Under the pieces are notes generated by a model that saw only the letters and a list, made by a program, of their open reading frames with translations, was not told the origin of the DNA and made no database searches. A stretch of DNA of 64,000 nt, from assembly GCF_000442255.1 (NCBI RefSeq), contig NZ_KE557283.1, positions 42,536 to 106,535 of the forward strand, given 5' to 3'. Origin of the DNA: Salipiger mucosus DSM 16094. GTDB lineage: Bacteria; Pseudomonadota; Alphaproteobacteria; Rhodobacterales; Rhodobacteraceae. The position numbers were made by a program, and so were the translations under genes. This document shows positions 16,289-24,836 of this stretch, piece after piece; positions within the stretch are counted from its first letter, which is position 1; every line of letters starts with the position of its first letter.

Positions 16289-17053
16289 TCAGGTTGGGGC
16301 TTCTGCCTTTCGGGCGCGGCTCTGGGCAAGCCTGTAGCTCTCGCCGTTCATCTCGATGATGTTGACGTGGTGGGTCAGCCGGTCGAGGAGAGCGCCAGTG
16401 AGGCGCTCGGTTCCGAAGGTTTCGGTCCATTCGTCGAATGGCAGATTACTGGTGATCATCGTGGCGCCACGCTCGTAACGCTGCGAGATCAACTCGAACA
16501 GGAGTTCGGCGCCGGTCTTGGACAGCGGCACGAAGCCCAACTCGTCGATGATCAGCAGCTTGACGCCGGCCATCTGTTTCTGGACGCGCAGGAGGCGGCG
16601 TTCATCGCGCGCTTCCATCAGCTCGTTGACGAGTGCGGCGGCGGTGGTGAAGCCGACTGCCATGCCCTTCTGGCAGGCGGCCAGCCCGAGCCCGAGGGCC
16701 ACATGCGTCTTGCCCGTGCCGCTCGGGCCGAGGGCGATGACATTCTCGCGCCGGTCGATCCATTCGCAGCGAGCGAGTTCCAGCACCTGCATCTTGTTCA
16801 GCTTGGGGATCGCCTTGAAGTCGAAGCTGTCGAGGCTCTTGGTCGCCGGGAACTTCGCGGCCTTGATGCGGCGCTCCACCATTCGCCGTTCACGATCGAT
16901 CAGCTCCAGCTCGACCAGACGGGCCAGGAACTGGACATGGTCCACCCCCTCGGCCGCGCACTGGCGGCCCAGCTTCTCATATTCCCGCAGGAAGGTGGGG
17001 AGCTTCAGCGTCTTCAGATGATCCGCGAGCAGGATCTTCGGGGTGTCGGTCAT
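16289..17053 (-). CDS. istB: IS21 transposition helper ATPase IstB
   Basis: A 254-residue AAA+ ATPase of the IstB/DnaC-like family, with Walker A GPSGTGKTHVALGLG at residue ~107 and Walker B LLIIDELGF. The arginine-finger region lies near 'SQRYERGATMITSN', a sensor-like segment. The N-terminal ~90 residues (LLADHLKTLKLPTFLREYEK) bind IstA. The family length is 250-260, so it is complete. It overlaps the end of istA by ATGA (17050-17053). IstB oligomers on target DNA recruit the transposase. Confidence 0.93.
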   Translation of the reverse strand: MTDTPKILLADHLKTLKLPTFLREYEKLGRQCAAEGVDHVQFLARLVELELIDRERRMVERRIKAAKFPATKSLDSFDFKAIPKLNKMQVLELARCEWIDRRENVIALGPSGTGKTHVALGLGLAACQKGMAVGFTTAAALVNELMEARDERRLLRVQKQMAGVKLLIIDELGFVPLSKTGAELLFELISQRYERGATMITSNLPFDEWTETFGTERLTGALLDRLTHHVNIIEMNGESYRLAQSRARKAEAPT

Positions 17054-18537
17054 GCCACATCCCGCGACAGCAGGGACATGTAGCTGGCCGCCGAGGTGGT
17101 CCCGACAGTTGCGCGTGGCAGGTAGGGATAGATATCGAGGTCCAGCTTCGGCGGCCGTTTCTCGACATGGCAGAGAACGAGGTGCTTCACGGCATCGAAG
17201 CCGACCGCGCCCAATTGCAGCGCCTTCTTCACCGCCGCGTGGAGATCGTCGATGTCGAAGGTCTCGAGCAGGCGCAGGACCTGGACGTATTCCCGGCGCC
17301 CGGCCTTGACCATCCGCGCTTCCATCAGGCGGCGCAGGGTTGCGAACTCGGGTGGCAGATCCCACTCGGCCAAGGGAGCTGCCTGATCCAGGGCGTTGAT
17401 CTTCCGCTCGATCAGCGGAAGGTAGTGGACCGGATCGAAGACCATGTCCTCGCGGTCGTAGCAGCGGGGATGGCGTGCGATGAGTTCGCCACCGCAGCCG
17501 ATCACGACCTCGTCGACATAGCCCCTGACCCAGACGTCGCGGTGGCCGTAAGCGACCGGCACCGAGTAATCGTTGGTCTTGTAGCGCACCAGCGCTTGGG
17601 AGCTGACCCGCCCCGTAGCCTGATCGCAGGCTTCGAACGGCGACGCCGGAAGGTCGGACATTGCGGCCAGATCCCGCGCGAGCCGTTCCCCGATGGTCTC
17701 TGACTGGCCGCGGAGCACGTCCGCCTGACGCCTGCGGCACTGACCCTCAAGGCGGACGTTGAATGCGTCCCACATCGCGAACCGCGGGACCGGCACCATG
17801 AAGTTGCGGCGGGAATAGCCGACCAATCCCTCCACGTTGCCCTTGTCGTTCCCCTTGCCGGGGCGGCCGTAGCGGTCGCGGAACAGGTAGTGGGACAGGA
17901 ACCCGCTGAAGAGAGTGGCTCGCTGACGCGTGCCGTCCGGCAGGATCTTCGCAACCAGGCAGCGGTCGTTGTCGTAGAGGACCGACGCGGGCACCTTGCC
18001 GAAGAACGCGAAGGCGTGGACGTGGCCATCGACCCAGGCTTCCGCTGTCGCCGCGGGATAAGCCCGCACGAAGCAGGCATCGCTGTGCGGCAGGTCCAGG
18101 ACGAAGAAATGCGCCTTCTGTTCGACCCCGCCGATGATGACCACCGCCTCGCCGAAGTCGGCCTGAGCATGGCCGGGCGGATGCGCCAAGGGCACGAACA
18201 GTTCGCGGCCGTGCCGTTCCCGCTCCCGCATGTAATCCTTGACGATGGTGTAGCCGCCGGTGAACCCGTGCTCATCGCGGAGCCGCTCGAACACCCGCTT
18301 GGCTGTATGCCGTTGCTTGCGATGGCCCCCGCGATCGTTCTCCAGCCAGCCGTCGATGATGCCCGTGAAGGCATCCAGCTTCGGCCGCTTCACCGGGGCC
18401 GTTCGCCGGTAACCAGGCGGTACCGAGAACGCCATCATCTTGGCTACGGTGTCGCGCGAGACGTTGAAATGCCGGGCCGCCTCTCGCTGGCTCATCCCCT
18501 CGGCACAGGCCAGTCGCACCTTCCGATACAAGTCCAC
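17050..18537 (-). CDS. istA: IS21 transposase IstA
   Basis: A 495-residue DDE transposase. It has an N-terminal helix-turn-helix (AEGMSQREAARHFNVSRDTV), a second DNA-binding region, then the RNase H-like core with the first Asp in QADFGEAVVIIGG, the second Asp in VLYDNDRCLVAK and the Glu in GNDKGNVEGLVGYSRRNF. The C-terminal beta-barrel domain (YSVPVAYGHRDVWVRGYVDE) is also present. The length and all catalytic residues look intact. The gene is transcribed towards istB with a four-base overlap. A 120-base leader separates it from the element's right end. Confidence 0.93.
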   Translation of the reverse strand: MDLYRKVRLACAEGMSQREAARHFNVSRDTVAKMMAFSVPPGYRRTAPVKRPKLDAFTGIIDGWLENDRGGHRKQRHTAKRVFERLRDEHGFTGGYTIVKDYMRERERHGRELFVPLAHPPGHAQADFGEAVVIIGGVEQKAHFFVLDLPHSDACFVRAYPAATAEAWVDGHVHAFAFFGKVPASVLYDNDRCLVAKILPDGTRQRATLFSGFLSHYLFRDRYGRPGKGNDKGNVEGLVGYSRRNFMVPVPRFAMWDAFNVRLEGQCRRRQADVLRGQSETIGERLARDLAAMSDLPASPFEACDQATGRVSSQALVRYKTNDYSVPVAYGHRDVWVRGYVDEVVIGCGGELIARHPRCYDREDMVFDPVHYLPLIERKINALDQAAPLAEWDLPPEFATLRRLMEARMVKAGRREYVQVLRLLETFDIDDLHAAVKKALQLGAVGFDAVKHLVLCHVEKRPPKLDLDIYPYLPRATVGTTSAASYMSLLSRDVA

Positions 18538-18658
18538 GGTGAAAATCCTCCCGCCCTCCCTGCCGCCAGAAAGGGTAAAGGTGGACGACTTTTACGCCGC
18601 CCGCAGCAGGGTCACCCCGCCGCTACCGTGGCCGACTTTCTCACCGCCGTTCTCACAT

Positions 18659-19570
18659 TCATACCACCGGGGACGGACCATCAACTCCGTCGATGGCCTG
18701 CAGGGCCACGCGGACCTTTACGCTATCGGCAGGCGACAACGGAAGAACGGGGCGCGGAGGAAGAGCGTCGGTGAGGCCGATCTCGTGCGCCATGGCGTAG
18801 ACCACGCGGAGGCTTCCGAACGCGCGGAAGAGATCCCAGAGCGGTGCGAGCCGTGCGTCCATAGCCATTGCCGCCTCGGCGTCGCCACTCCGGGCCACCT
18901 CCGTGATCTGCATGGCCGGACCCGGGAGGATGCCGCCGAGGACGCTGAACCAGGCGTCCGCGCCGGCCAGAAGTGCCTCTGTGCAGCCCCAGTCGCCGCT
19001 GTAGCCGATGGCAAAGTCGCGCGGCACACGGCCGCGGAGGTCGTCCAGCTCGTCGGCGATGGTGCGATCCGCGGGCAGGGGCATCTTGACCGCCGCGACG
19101 TGGTCCAACCGCGACAATCGCTCGATCAGGTCCGGCGTGAAGGTGAAATGCGTGGTCGAGGGATTGTTGTAGAGGCAGAGCGGCAGCTCCCCGGCCTCCG
19201 CCACGGCGCGAGCATGCGCGAAGACCTCGTCCTCCGTCAGCGGCGTGTAGGAGACGGGGGCGAGCAACAGCCCGTCCGCTCCGGCGTCTCTTGCATCCCG
19301 CGCCAGCGCCGCGGCCGCGTCGGTACGAAGCGCGCCGACGCCGACGATCAACGGGATCGCGCCCGCCAGCCGGCCGCCCGTGTCGATGGCCCGTCGCCGC
19401 TCGGCGCGGCTGAGATACATGTAGCCGCCGGTGCTGCCCAGAAGGCCCACGGAGTCCACGCCTGCGGCGACGAGGCGATCCAGCACACGGCCGAGCGCTT
19501 CGGCATCGACGCGGCCCTCGGAATCGGCCGGTGTGATCGGAAAGGCCGAGAGGCCGTGAAAGAGGGTCAT
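18659..19570 (-). CDS. Dihydrodipicolinate synthase-family (DapA-like) lyase
   Basis: A 303-residue TIM-barrel enzyme of the DHDPS/N-acetylneuraminate lyase family. Family features: 'LLGSTGGYMYLSRAERR' (GTTGE region, here GSTGG), the catalytic Tyr in LCLYNNPSTT and the Schiff-base Lys in VAAVKMPLP. The GSTGG change from GTTGE, together with the context, argues for a catabolic aldolase rather than lysine biosynthesis. The ATG overlaps the stop of the upstream MocR gene by four bases, so the two are coupled. The stop codon lies one base from the IS21 end, so the gene's native terminator is lost although the protein seems complete. Confidence 0.85.
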   Translation of the reverse strand: MTLFHGLSAFPITPADSEGRVDAEALGRVLDRLVAAGVDSVGLLGSTGGYMYLSRAERRRAIDTGGRLAGAIPLIVGVGALRTDAAAALARDARDAGADGLLLAPVSYTPLTEDEVFAHARAVAEAGELPLCLYNNPSTTHFTFTPDLIERLSRLDHVAAVKMPLPADRTIADELDDLRGRVPRDFAIGYSGDWGCTEALLAGADAWFSVLGGILPGPAMQITEVARSGDAEAAMAMDARLAPLWDLFRAFGSLRVVYAMAHEIGLTDALPPRPVLPLSPADSVKVRVALQAIDGVDGPSPVV

Positions 19571-20904
19571 GGTAGCGTCTCCTGCGCGTGGGTCAGTTCT
19601 CGGCGGATCGTCGTCAGGGCCGCAGTGAGATCAGAGAGGGGCACGCCACCGAAGGCGAGGCGAATGGCCTGCGGCGGATCTCCGACGGCGTAGGGGGCGC
19701 CGGGGGACACGGCGACGCCGCACTCTCGAAGCCGGGCCACCAGCGGGTCGGCGCGGCGCCCCGTGGGCAGCGGCATCCAGGCGAAGCCCGCGTTGCGATG
19801 GGCGACGAGGGCGAGATCGGCGAGCGTCTCCCGGCAGAGGCGCTGGCGCTCGGCCCCGTCGCGCCGCCGTGTATCTTCGCTCGCCCCCAGCGTCCCATCC
19901 TCGATCCAGGCGGTGACAAGTGCGGTGATCAGCGCGGGCGTATTCCATGTGGTCGCCCGGATGGCGCCGGTCAGCCGGCCAAGCTGCGTCTCGGGCGCGA
20001 TCAGAAAGCCGACGCGTAGCCCCGTTCCGAGGCTCTTGGAGACTCCACCAACATGGATCGTCCGCTCCGGAGCAAGCTCGCGAAGGCTCGGGGGCGGATC
20101 GGTCTCGAGGAAGGCGTAGGCGCTGTCTTCTATGATCAGTAGGTCGCGGCGCCGGGTCACCTCGACGATCCGGCGCCGCGTGGCCTCGTTCATGACCGCG
20201 CCGAGAGGGTTCTGCACCGTCGGCATCAGGTAGACGGCGCGCAATCCGTGCGACCGGCACGCGTGATCGAGTGCGTCCGGGTCCATCACGCCCGCATCGC
20301 CCTCGACAGGGACCAGCGACGTGCCTCGCAGGGCAGCGACCGATTTGATCCCCGCATAGGTGAGCGGATCCGTCCCGACCGCGTCGCCGGGACCGAACAA
20401 GCCCAACATAATCAGTGACAGCGCGTGCTGCGCCCCCGAGGTGACCAGCAGGGTCTCTGGCGCTACCGGTCCGAGGCGCGCGGACGCCCAGTCTGCAAGG
20501 ACTTTCCGCTCGTGTGGCCGGCCGTCATGCGGCTGGTAGCGCAGCATCGCGTCGAGATCACCGCCCGCAGCGAGCCGCTTCAGCCCTGCGCGCAGCATGT
20601 CCGCGTCGGCGGCGCTCCCCGGCATGTTGAAAACGAGATCGATGAGGCCGTCCGAGGCCGCCTGCTCCACGCCGACGCCCGCAGGGACAGAGGCGTCCCG
20701 CACGAACATACCGCGGCCGCGCTCTCCGACGATCAGATTGCGGCGCTCGAGCTCCCGATAGGCGCGCGTCGCGGTCGCGAGCGCGACGCCGTGCCGTTCG
20801 GCAAAGGCGCGGTGTGGCGGCAGCTTCGCGCCGGGCGGCAGAGTCCCGTCGGCGATCTGTGCCGCAACCCTGTCGGCGAGGTCGATGAACTGTGTGCGGG
20901 GCAT
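19567..20904 (-). CDS. MocR-type regulator: GntR winged helix fused to class I aminotransferase domain
   Basis: A 445-residue protein. Residues ~1-75 form a GntR winged helix (DRVAAQIADGTLPPGAKLPP ... RAFAERHGVALATATRAYREL), followed by a full PLP-dependent fold-type I domain with NPLGAVM, IIEDSAYAFLETD and the PLP lysine in GGVSKSLGTGLRVG. MocR proteins use the aminotransferase fold to sense PLP-amino acid adducts. The start at 20904 (MPRTQFIDLA) is the family's usual one; the frame extends 19 codons upstream without a signal. A perfect 18-bp palindrome lies 18 bases upstream. It probably regulates both its own operon with the DapA-like lyase and the divergent MFS gene. Confidence 0.88.
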   Translation of the reverse strand: MPRTQFIDLADRVAAQIADGTLPPGAKLPPHRAFAERHGVALATATRAYRELERRNLIVGERGRGMFVRDASVPAGVGVEQAASDGLIDLVFNMPGSAADADMLRAGLKRLAAGGDLDAMLRYQPHDGRPHERKVLADWASARLGPVAPETLLVTSGAQHALSLIMLGLFGPGDAVGTDPLTYAGIKSVAALRGTSLVPVEGDAGVMDPDALDHACRSHGLRAVYLMPTVQNPLGAVMNEATRRRIVEVTRRRDLLIIEDSAYAFLETDPPPSLRELAPERTIHVGGVSKSLGTGLRVGFLIAPETQLGRLTGAIRATTWNTPALITALVTAWIEDGTLGASEDTRRRDGAERQRLCRETLADLALVAHRNAGFAWMPLPTGRRADPLVARLRECGVAVSPGAPYAVGDPPQAIRLAFGGVPLSDLTAALTTIRRELTHAQETLP

Positions 20905-20922
20905 GGGGCCAACTGTATCTAG

Positions 20923-20940
20923 TACAATAAAAATATTGTA
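20923..20940. promoter_or_regulatory. Candidate MocR operator
   Basis: A perfect palindrome TACAATA-aaaa-TATTGTA in an AT-rich patch between the divergent MocR and MFS genes, 54 bases from the MFS start. Palindromic position and isolation suggest an operator, but the AT-rich right half may also be part of a promoter -10 region. Confidence 0.55.
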
Positions 20941-20993
20941 TTGAATCGTGTCGGGTGTCAACGAGCGGCTAGCAACCAGCCGAAAGATCGCCC

Positions 20994-22154
20994 ATGTCCC
21001 GCCCCGCCGCCGCGCTCTGCCTTGCCGTCTCGCTCTTTCTCGTCACCTACGCGGTCAACCTGCAGGCGCCGCTCTACGACGCCTACGCCGCGGCCAGCGG
21101 GCGAGGGCCAGCCGCGGTCACGATCGCCTTCGCGGCCTATGTGGCAGGCCTGATGCCGACGCTGCTCTGTCTCGGCGGGCTGTCGGACCGTATCGGACGG
21201 CGCATTCCACTGGCGATGGCGCTCCTTCTCGGCGCGGCGGCGACTGCCCTGCTTGTCGTCTCGCCCTCCTGGACCACGCTCGTCGTCGCCCGCATGCTCC
21301 TCGGGGTCGGGACAGGCCTCGCCACCACAGCAGGGACAGCGTTCATGGTCGAACTGATGGGCGCTGACCGGAGCCGCAGCGCGGCCTTGGCGGTCACATC
21401 GGCGACCTCGCTCGGCTTCGGCGGCGGTGCGCTCGCCACCGGGATGAGCTTGTCGCTGACCGGCCCGTCGTTCTTTCCCGCGAGCTTCGCGATCCTCTTC
21501 GTCCTGGCACCACTCTTGGCGGTCTGCATGATCTGCGCGCCAAAAGGTGCGCAGGCGCAAGGCGGTGCCCTCGTGCGTCTTCCCGTCTTTCCGCGAGGCA
21601 CGTGGATTTTCGGAGCAACGCTCGCGCTCGCCTGGTCGGCCACGGGCATGATCATTGCCGTCGTCCCGCTCGAACTCGCGATGCACGGCCTGTTTGGATG
21701 GACCGGTCCGGTGATCTTCCTCGCGATCTTCGTCGGCTTTCTGTGCCAGCCTGTCGCCAAGCGCCTGAGCGACAAGGCATCGCTCGCACTGGGACTTGCC
21801 CTCATCCCGTCGGGCTTTGGCCTCATCCTCTTCGGGAGCTGGATGCAAGCGATTGCACCCGTCCTGATCGGAACGGCCCTTTCGAGCGCGGCCAGCTACG
21901 GCTTCGTCTTCCTCGCCGCGCTCTCAGAGGTCTCGGACCGCGCAGGCCAGGACAGGTCCCGCGCCACCGCGGGACTTTTCGTCTACGCCTATGCCGGGTT
22001 TTCCCTGCCGGTCATCGGGAGCGGCGTGCTTGCCGAAACCATGGGGCTGGTCCCGGCAATGGCTGTCTTCCTCGGTCTGCTCATCGTCGGCTCTATTGCG
22101 TTGGCCGGTTTCTTGACGGCGAGATCGACCGCACCAGTGGAGCAGCCGACATGA
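20994..22154 (+). CDS. MFS transporter (divergent from MocR)
   Basis: A 386-residue major facilitator with 12 predicted transmembrane helices. The loop 2-3 motif A is present (GGLSDRIGRRIPL) and motif C-like 'VARMLLGVGTGLATTAGTAF' follows. A long central loop separates the two six-helix halves ('GAQAQGGALVRLPVF'). It is a drug/metabolite exporter-type permease; the MocR-lyase neighbours suggest that it handles an amino acid-derived compound or toxin. The start at 20994 has no strong ribosome binding site but fits the first helix. Control by MocR through the palindrome at 20923 is likely. Confidence 0.85.
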   Translation: MSRPAAALCLAVSLFLVTYAVNLQAPLYDAYAAASGRGPAAVTIAFAAYVAGLMPTLLCLGGLSDRIGRRIPLAMALLLGAAATALLVVSPSWTTLVVARMLLGVGTGLATTAGTAFMVELMGADRSRSAALAVTSATSLGFGGGALATGMSLSLTGPSFFPASFAILFVLAPLLAVCMICAPKGAQAQGGALVRLPVFPRGTWIFGATLALAWSATGMIIAVVPLELAMHGLFGWTGPVIFLAIFVGFLCQPVAKRLSDKASLALGLALIPSGFGLILFGSWMQAIAPVLIGTALSSAASYGFVFLAALSEVSDRAGQDRSRATAGLFVYAYAGFSLPVIGSGVLAETMGLVPAMAVFLGLLIVGSIALAGFLTARSTAPVEQPT

Positions 22155-22247
22155 GTTCTTCGCTTATTCCGCCACGCGTCGGGTCGGTGCAGTTAGGTAC
22201 CCCGCGCGTCCTCCGTCGTTTGCCAATCTCCAACACTCCGAGATCTA

Positions 22248-22625
22248 ATGATTGAAGCTGCCGGTCATCTTTTCCCTCACTTCGGCGCATGGACCGCATG
22301 CGCCGCATCGGTTCTTTGCGGCACTGTACTCCAGAGGCTGTCTGGCGCAGGCTTCGGGATGATCGCCGCGCCAACTTTTGTGATCTTCGCCCCCGAGTTT
22401 CTTCCGGGGAAGATCCTCCTCCTCGGGCTCGTTATCGGTCTCGGGGCGTTCATGGGTAGGCGCGATGCGGTCGTGCGCTCCTAATCTGGCCCCGGGACTT
22501 CCCGGCCGCGTCATCGGCGCAATCATCGCGGCCTCTGTCGCGCGTCTGATCGTCGGCACTGACATGCTTCCCGTGATTCTAGCCCTGATCGTATTGCTCG
22601 CCGTCGGTTTGACGGTCGCGGTGGT
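22248..22625 (+). pseudogene. TauE/SafE (TSUP) permease, frameshifted fragment
   Basis: The first 75 codons from ATG 22248 resemble the N-terminal third of a TSUP permease (VLQRLSGAGFGMIAAPTFVI, then 'PEFLPGKILLLGLVIGLGAF') but run into a stop at 22484. The neighbouring frame continues the family sequence as 'GRVIGAIIAASVARLIVGTD' and 'LPVILALIVLLAVGLTVAVV' up to about 22625, after which homology fades. So there is one frameshift and a missing C-terminal half. Non-functional. Confidence 0.6.
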
Positions 22626-22949
22626 AGCGCTTTTTGGGTTCTGCCCACTTGTCCAGCGGTTCGAACGTGGTGCGATCCGTCCTTGGGCCTTGGGATTGGC
22701 TACGCTCTCGGCCTTCGTTCTGCTCGCGCGCACACTGTCGTGGGGTGCCGTATCACTTGATTCGTCATGGCGCCGGCGCGGAGGGGGGCGACATAAACGG
22801 ACTTTCGAGCATGCCGCAGCGAACGGCAGTACCGTCCCGACTCCTGCCGCTCAGGCAAGGGTCCTGTCCTATGACGAGGCTCGGTGGATCCCGGCTTCGC
22901 CCTCTGTCGCTGCCTTGCTCGGTTCCGACTCCTCAGGCAGCCTCGCGCC
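22626..22949. other. Gene-free stretch after the broken TSUP gene
   Basis: Roughly 320 bases holding the decayed end of the TSUP gene and the promoter region of the next phosphatase. I see no recognisable protein in any frame and no clear repeat. Confidence 0.35.
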
Positions 22950-23765
22950 ATGATCACGACCGACTGGCGGCCCAACAACGGCGCGGAATTCCTGCGGCAT
23001 ACCTTCGCCATCGGCGACGTCCATGGACGGGCAACGACCCTCAACCAGCTTCTCGATCACCTCGAAGATCTTCCGGTCTACGGCCGCGTGCGCGAGATCA
23101 TCTTCGCCGGCGACCTGACGGACCGGGGACCCGACAGCCTGGGATCGATCCAGCGCGCCTGGGAGGCGCTCGACCGTTTTGATTATGGAACGCTCCTGCC
23201 CGGGAACCACGAACTCATGATGGTCAGCGCACTCGACTTCGATCCCTTCATGCTCCGGAACTGGCTCGCCAACGGCGGGAACACCGCCCTGAAGCAGGTC
23301 GATCCGCGCGAGGCACTCGATATCCCGGAAAGGCTCAGGGCGTTTCGGGCGGCCCTCCCCTTGGGGTTCGAGGAGTTGATGCGGACAGGACCCACCCATC
23401 TCGTGCGCAACGGCTGTCTGTTCGTGCATGCCGGCCTGCATCCTCACATGGACCGTAACGAGTTCCTCGCCGCGCCGCGCTTCGAGGTAGGCGACACCCA
23501 CTGGGCATGGATCCGGCAGCCCTTCCTAAGCTGGGAGGGCGGATGGGAGCACCTGGGTCTGCGCCTCGTGGTCCATGGACATTCGCCGGCCATCACCCGA
23601 CTGTTCGAGGACAAGGAGCAAGCTGAGCGATACCTCGACGTGGTGACGGAACATGCCGCCATCTGCGTCGACGCCGGGGCCGCGGCGGTGCCACAGGTCG
23701 CGGCAGTCGAGTTTGCTGGATGGTATCACCGTCTTCATGTCGCTCAGGGAAGCGACGGAAATTAA
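22950..23765 (+). CDS. PPP-type metallophosphatase (serine/threonine phosphatase 1-like)
   Basis: A 271-residue protein with the PPP motif order: GDVHGR near residue 22, GDLTDRGPDS near 54, GNHELMM near 84, then FVHAGLHP and VVHGHSP for the remaining metal ligands. This matches bacterial serine/threonine phosphatases and diadenosine tetraphosphatase-like enzymes. The inserted region of about 60 residues between GNHE and VHAG is typical. ATG 22950 is chosen from the protein start (the open frame extends 22 codons upstream through pseudogene debris); the ribosome binding site is weak. Substrate unknown. It stands alone between a decayed TSUP gene and the IS66 element. Confidence 0.85.
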   Translation: MITTDWRPNNGAEFLRHTFAIGDVHGRATTLNQLLDHLEDLPVYGRVREIIFAGDLTDRGPDSLGSIQRAWEALDRFDYGTLLPGNHELMMVSALDFDPFMLRNWLANGGNTALKQVDPREALDIPERLRAFRAALPLGFEELMRTGPTHLVRNGCLFVHAGLHPHMDRNEFLAAPRFEVGDTHWAWIRQPFLSWEGGWEHLGLRLVVHGHSPAITRLFEDKEQAERYLDVVTEHAAICVDAGAAAVPQVAAVEFAGWYHRLHVAQGSDGN

Positions 23766-23960
23766 CGTCAGAAGATTTTTCGAACTCTAACCGGAAGGGA
23801 GGTCGCTGAACGCCTTCATGCTCCAATGGCACCTTCCTTGACTGAATCGGCGACGAAGCGTGTGTCGCGGCGAGCAGGAGCGTCCCAGCGCCCGGAAGCG
23901 AGCCCCCTCCACTTGAAGTACCTCGCGGAGCACAACGCTGTATCGCTCGAAGAGACGAGG

Positions 23961-23968
23961 TTACCAGG
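23961..23968. repeat. 8-bp target-site duplication of IS66 (left copy)
   Basis: TTACCAGG directly before the IS66 left end; the identical eight bases follow the right end at 28589-28596. Eight bases is the size IS66 elements generate, which fixes both element boundaries. The 190 bases between the phosphatase stop and this site hold no gene. Confidence 0.92.
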
Positions 23969-24027
23969 GTAATGCTCCGGTGAGAGCCGCCTGACGCGGC
24001 TCTGAGGGCAGTGATAGGTCCGACCTT

Positions 24028-24429
24028 ATGGCCGACCTTACGTTCGAACCCGAGATCGAAGTCCTATCCGCTGCCGATGGGGTGCGCCGCCGCTATTGGA
24101 GCGACGATGACAAGCTCCGGATCGTCGAGGAGAGCTTTCTCGGCCACCGGCAGGCGAGTGCCACGGCGCGGCGCCACGGTGTCTCGCGCTCCTTGCTGAC
24201 GACCTGGCGACGGCAATACCGGGAGGGGGAGTTGGGAGGCGTGGGCCCGGCGTTTACGCCGCTTGCGCTTGCAGCAGAGCCTCGCGGCGCGGCCGCCGAA
24301 GGCTCGCACTCGCCGGTTTCGCAGGGCACCATGGAGATCGTGCTGGTGAACGGGCGGCGCCTCGTAGTGCCGGTCGATGTAGTGCCGGAGACGTTGGCCC
24401 GGTTGCTGCCGGTGGTGGACGGGCCATGA
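24028..24429 (+). CDS. tnpA: IS66 TnpA (helix-turn-helix accessory protein)
   Basis: A 133-residue protein with an IS3/IS66-type helix-turn-helix: RRRYWSDDDKLRIVEESFLG, then 'RQASATARRHGVSRSLLTTW'. A C-terminal beta segment (MEIVLVNGRRLVVPVDV) follows. It probably binds the element ends. The stop overlaps tnpB by four bases (ATGA at 24426). The length is normal. Confidence 0.9.
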   Translation: MADLTFEPEIEVLSAADGVRRRYWSDDDKLRIVEESFLGHRQASATARRHGVSRSLLTTWRRQYREGELGGVGPAFTPLALAAEPRGAAAEGSHSPVSQGTMEIVLVNGRRLVVPVDVVPETLARLLPVVDGP

Positions 24430-24776
24430 TCGCCTTTCCGGCGGGGGTGCGCGTGTGGATCGCGGGCGGGGTGACGGATATGCGCCGTGGTATGAACACG
24501 CTGGCGTTGCAGGTTCAGGAGGGTCTCGGGCGCGACCCGCATGCCGGCGAGATCTTCTGCTTCCGCGGCCGCAAGGGCGACCTGGTCAAGCTGCTCTGGC
24601 ACGACGGGGTCGGCATGTCGCTCTACACCAAGCGGCTGGAGGCGGGCAAATTCATCTGGCCCGTCAGCCGCAGCGGCGAAGCGGTGCAGGTCTCCGCGGC
24701 CCAGCTCGGCTATCTCCTGGAGGGGATCGACTGGCGCAATCCGCGTTGGACACAACGCCCTGCGAAGGCCGGATAA
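24426..24776 (+). CDS. tnpB: IS66 TnpB accessory protein
   Basis: A 116-residue protein with the complete TnpB (Orf2) signature: 'VWIAGGVTDMRRGMNTLALQ', 'IFCFRGRKGDLVKLLWHD' and 'LYTKRLEAGKFIWP'. It is required for IS66 transposition together with TnpA and TnpC, but its molecular role is not established. The length is typical (115-120). It overlaps tnpA by ATGA, so it is translated by coupling. Confidence 0.93.
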   Translation: MIAFPAGVRVWIAGGVTDMRRGMNTLALQVQEGLGRDPHAGEIFCFRGRKGDLVKLLWHDGVGMSLYTKRLEAGKFIWPVSRSGEAVQVSAAQLGYLLEGIDWRNPRWTQRPAKAG

Positions 24777-24836
24777 ATCAGCCTCGCAGGCCTTATTTTC
24801 ATGGGCATCAAGAGTGCCGCATGGTAGGTCTCTGCC

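Larger units (their letters stand above)
16143..18657 (-). mobile_element. IS21-family insertion sequence (complete)
   Basis: About 2.5 kb. The left end reads TGTCAACGGCGGAG followed by CGGCCACGTGGCGGCG, and the right end is its imperfect inverse (on the minus strand TGTGAGAACGGCGGTGAG followed by CGGCCACGGTAGCGGCG), with terminal TGT/ACA. It encodes intact istA and istB on the minus strand. No 4-8 bp target duplication is visible: the left flank is ...GCCAAA and the right flank TTCATA.... The flanking genes are also unrelated halves, so a deletion or recombination took place at or after insertion. Confidence 0.85.

Noticed and set aside
18440..19693. 417-codon plus-strand frame across IS21 end and DapA-like gene
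   Set aside because: Crosses the IS boundary and is antisense to two genes; not a biological unit.
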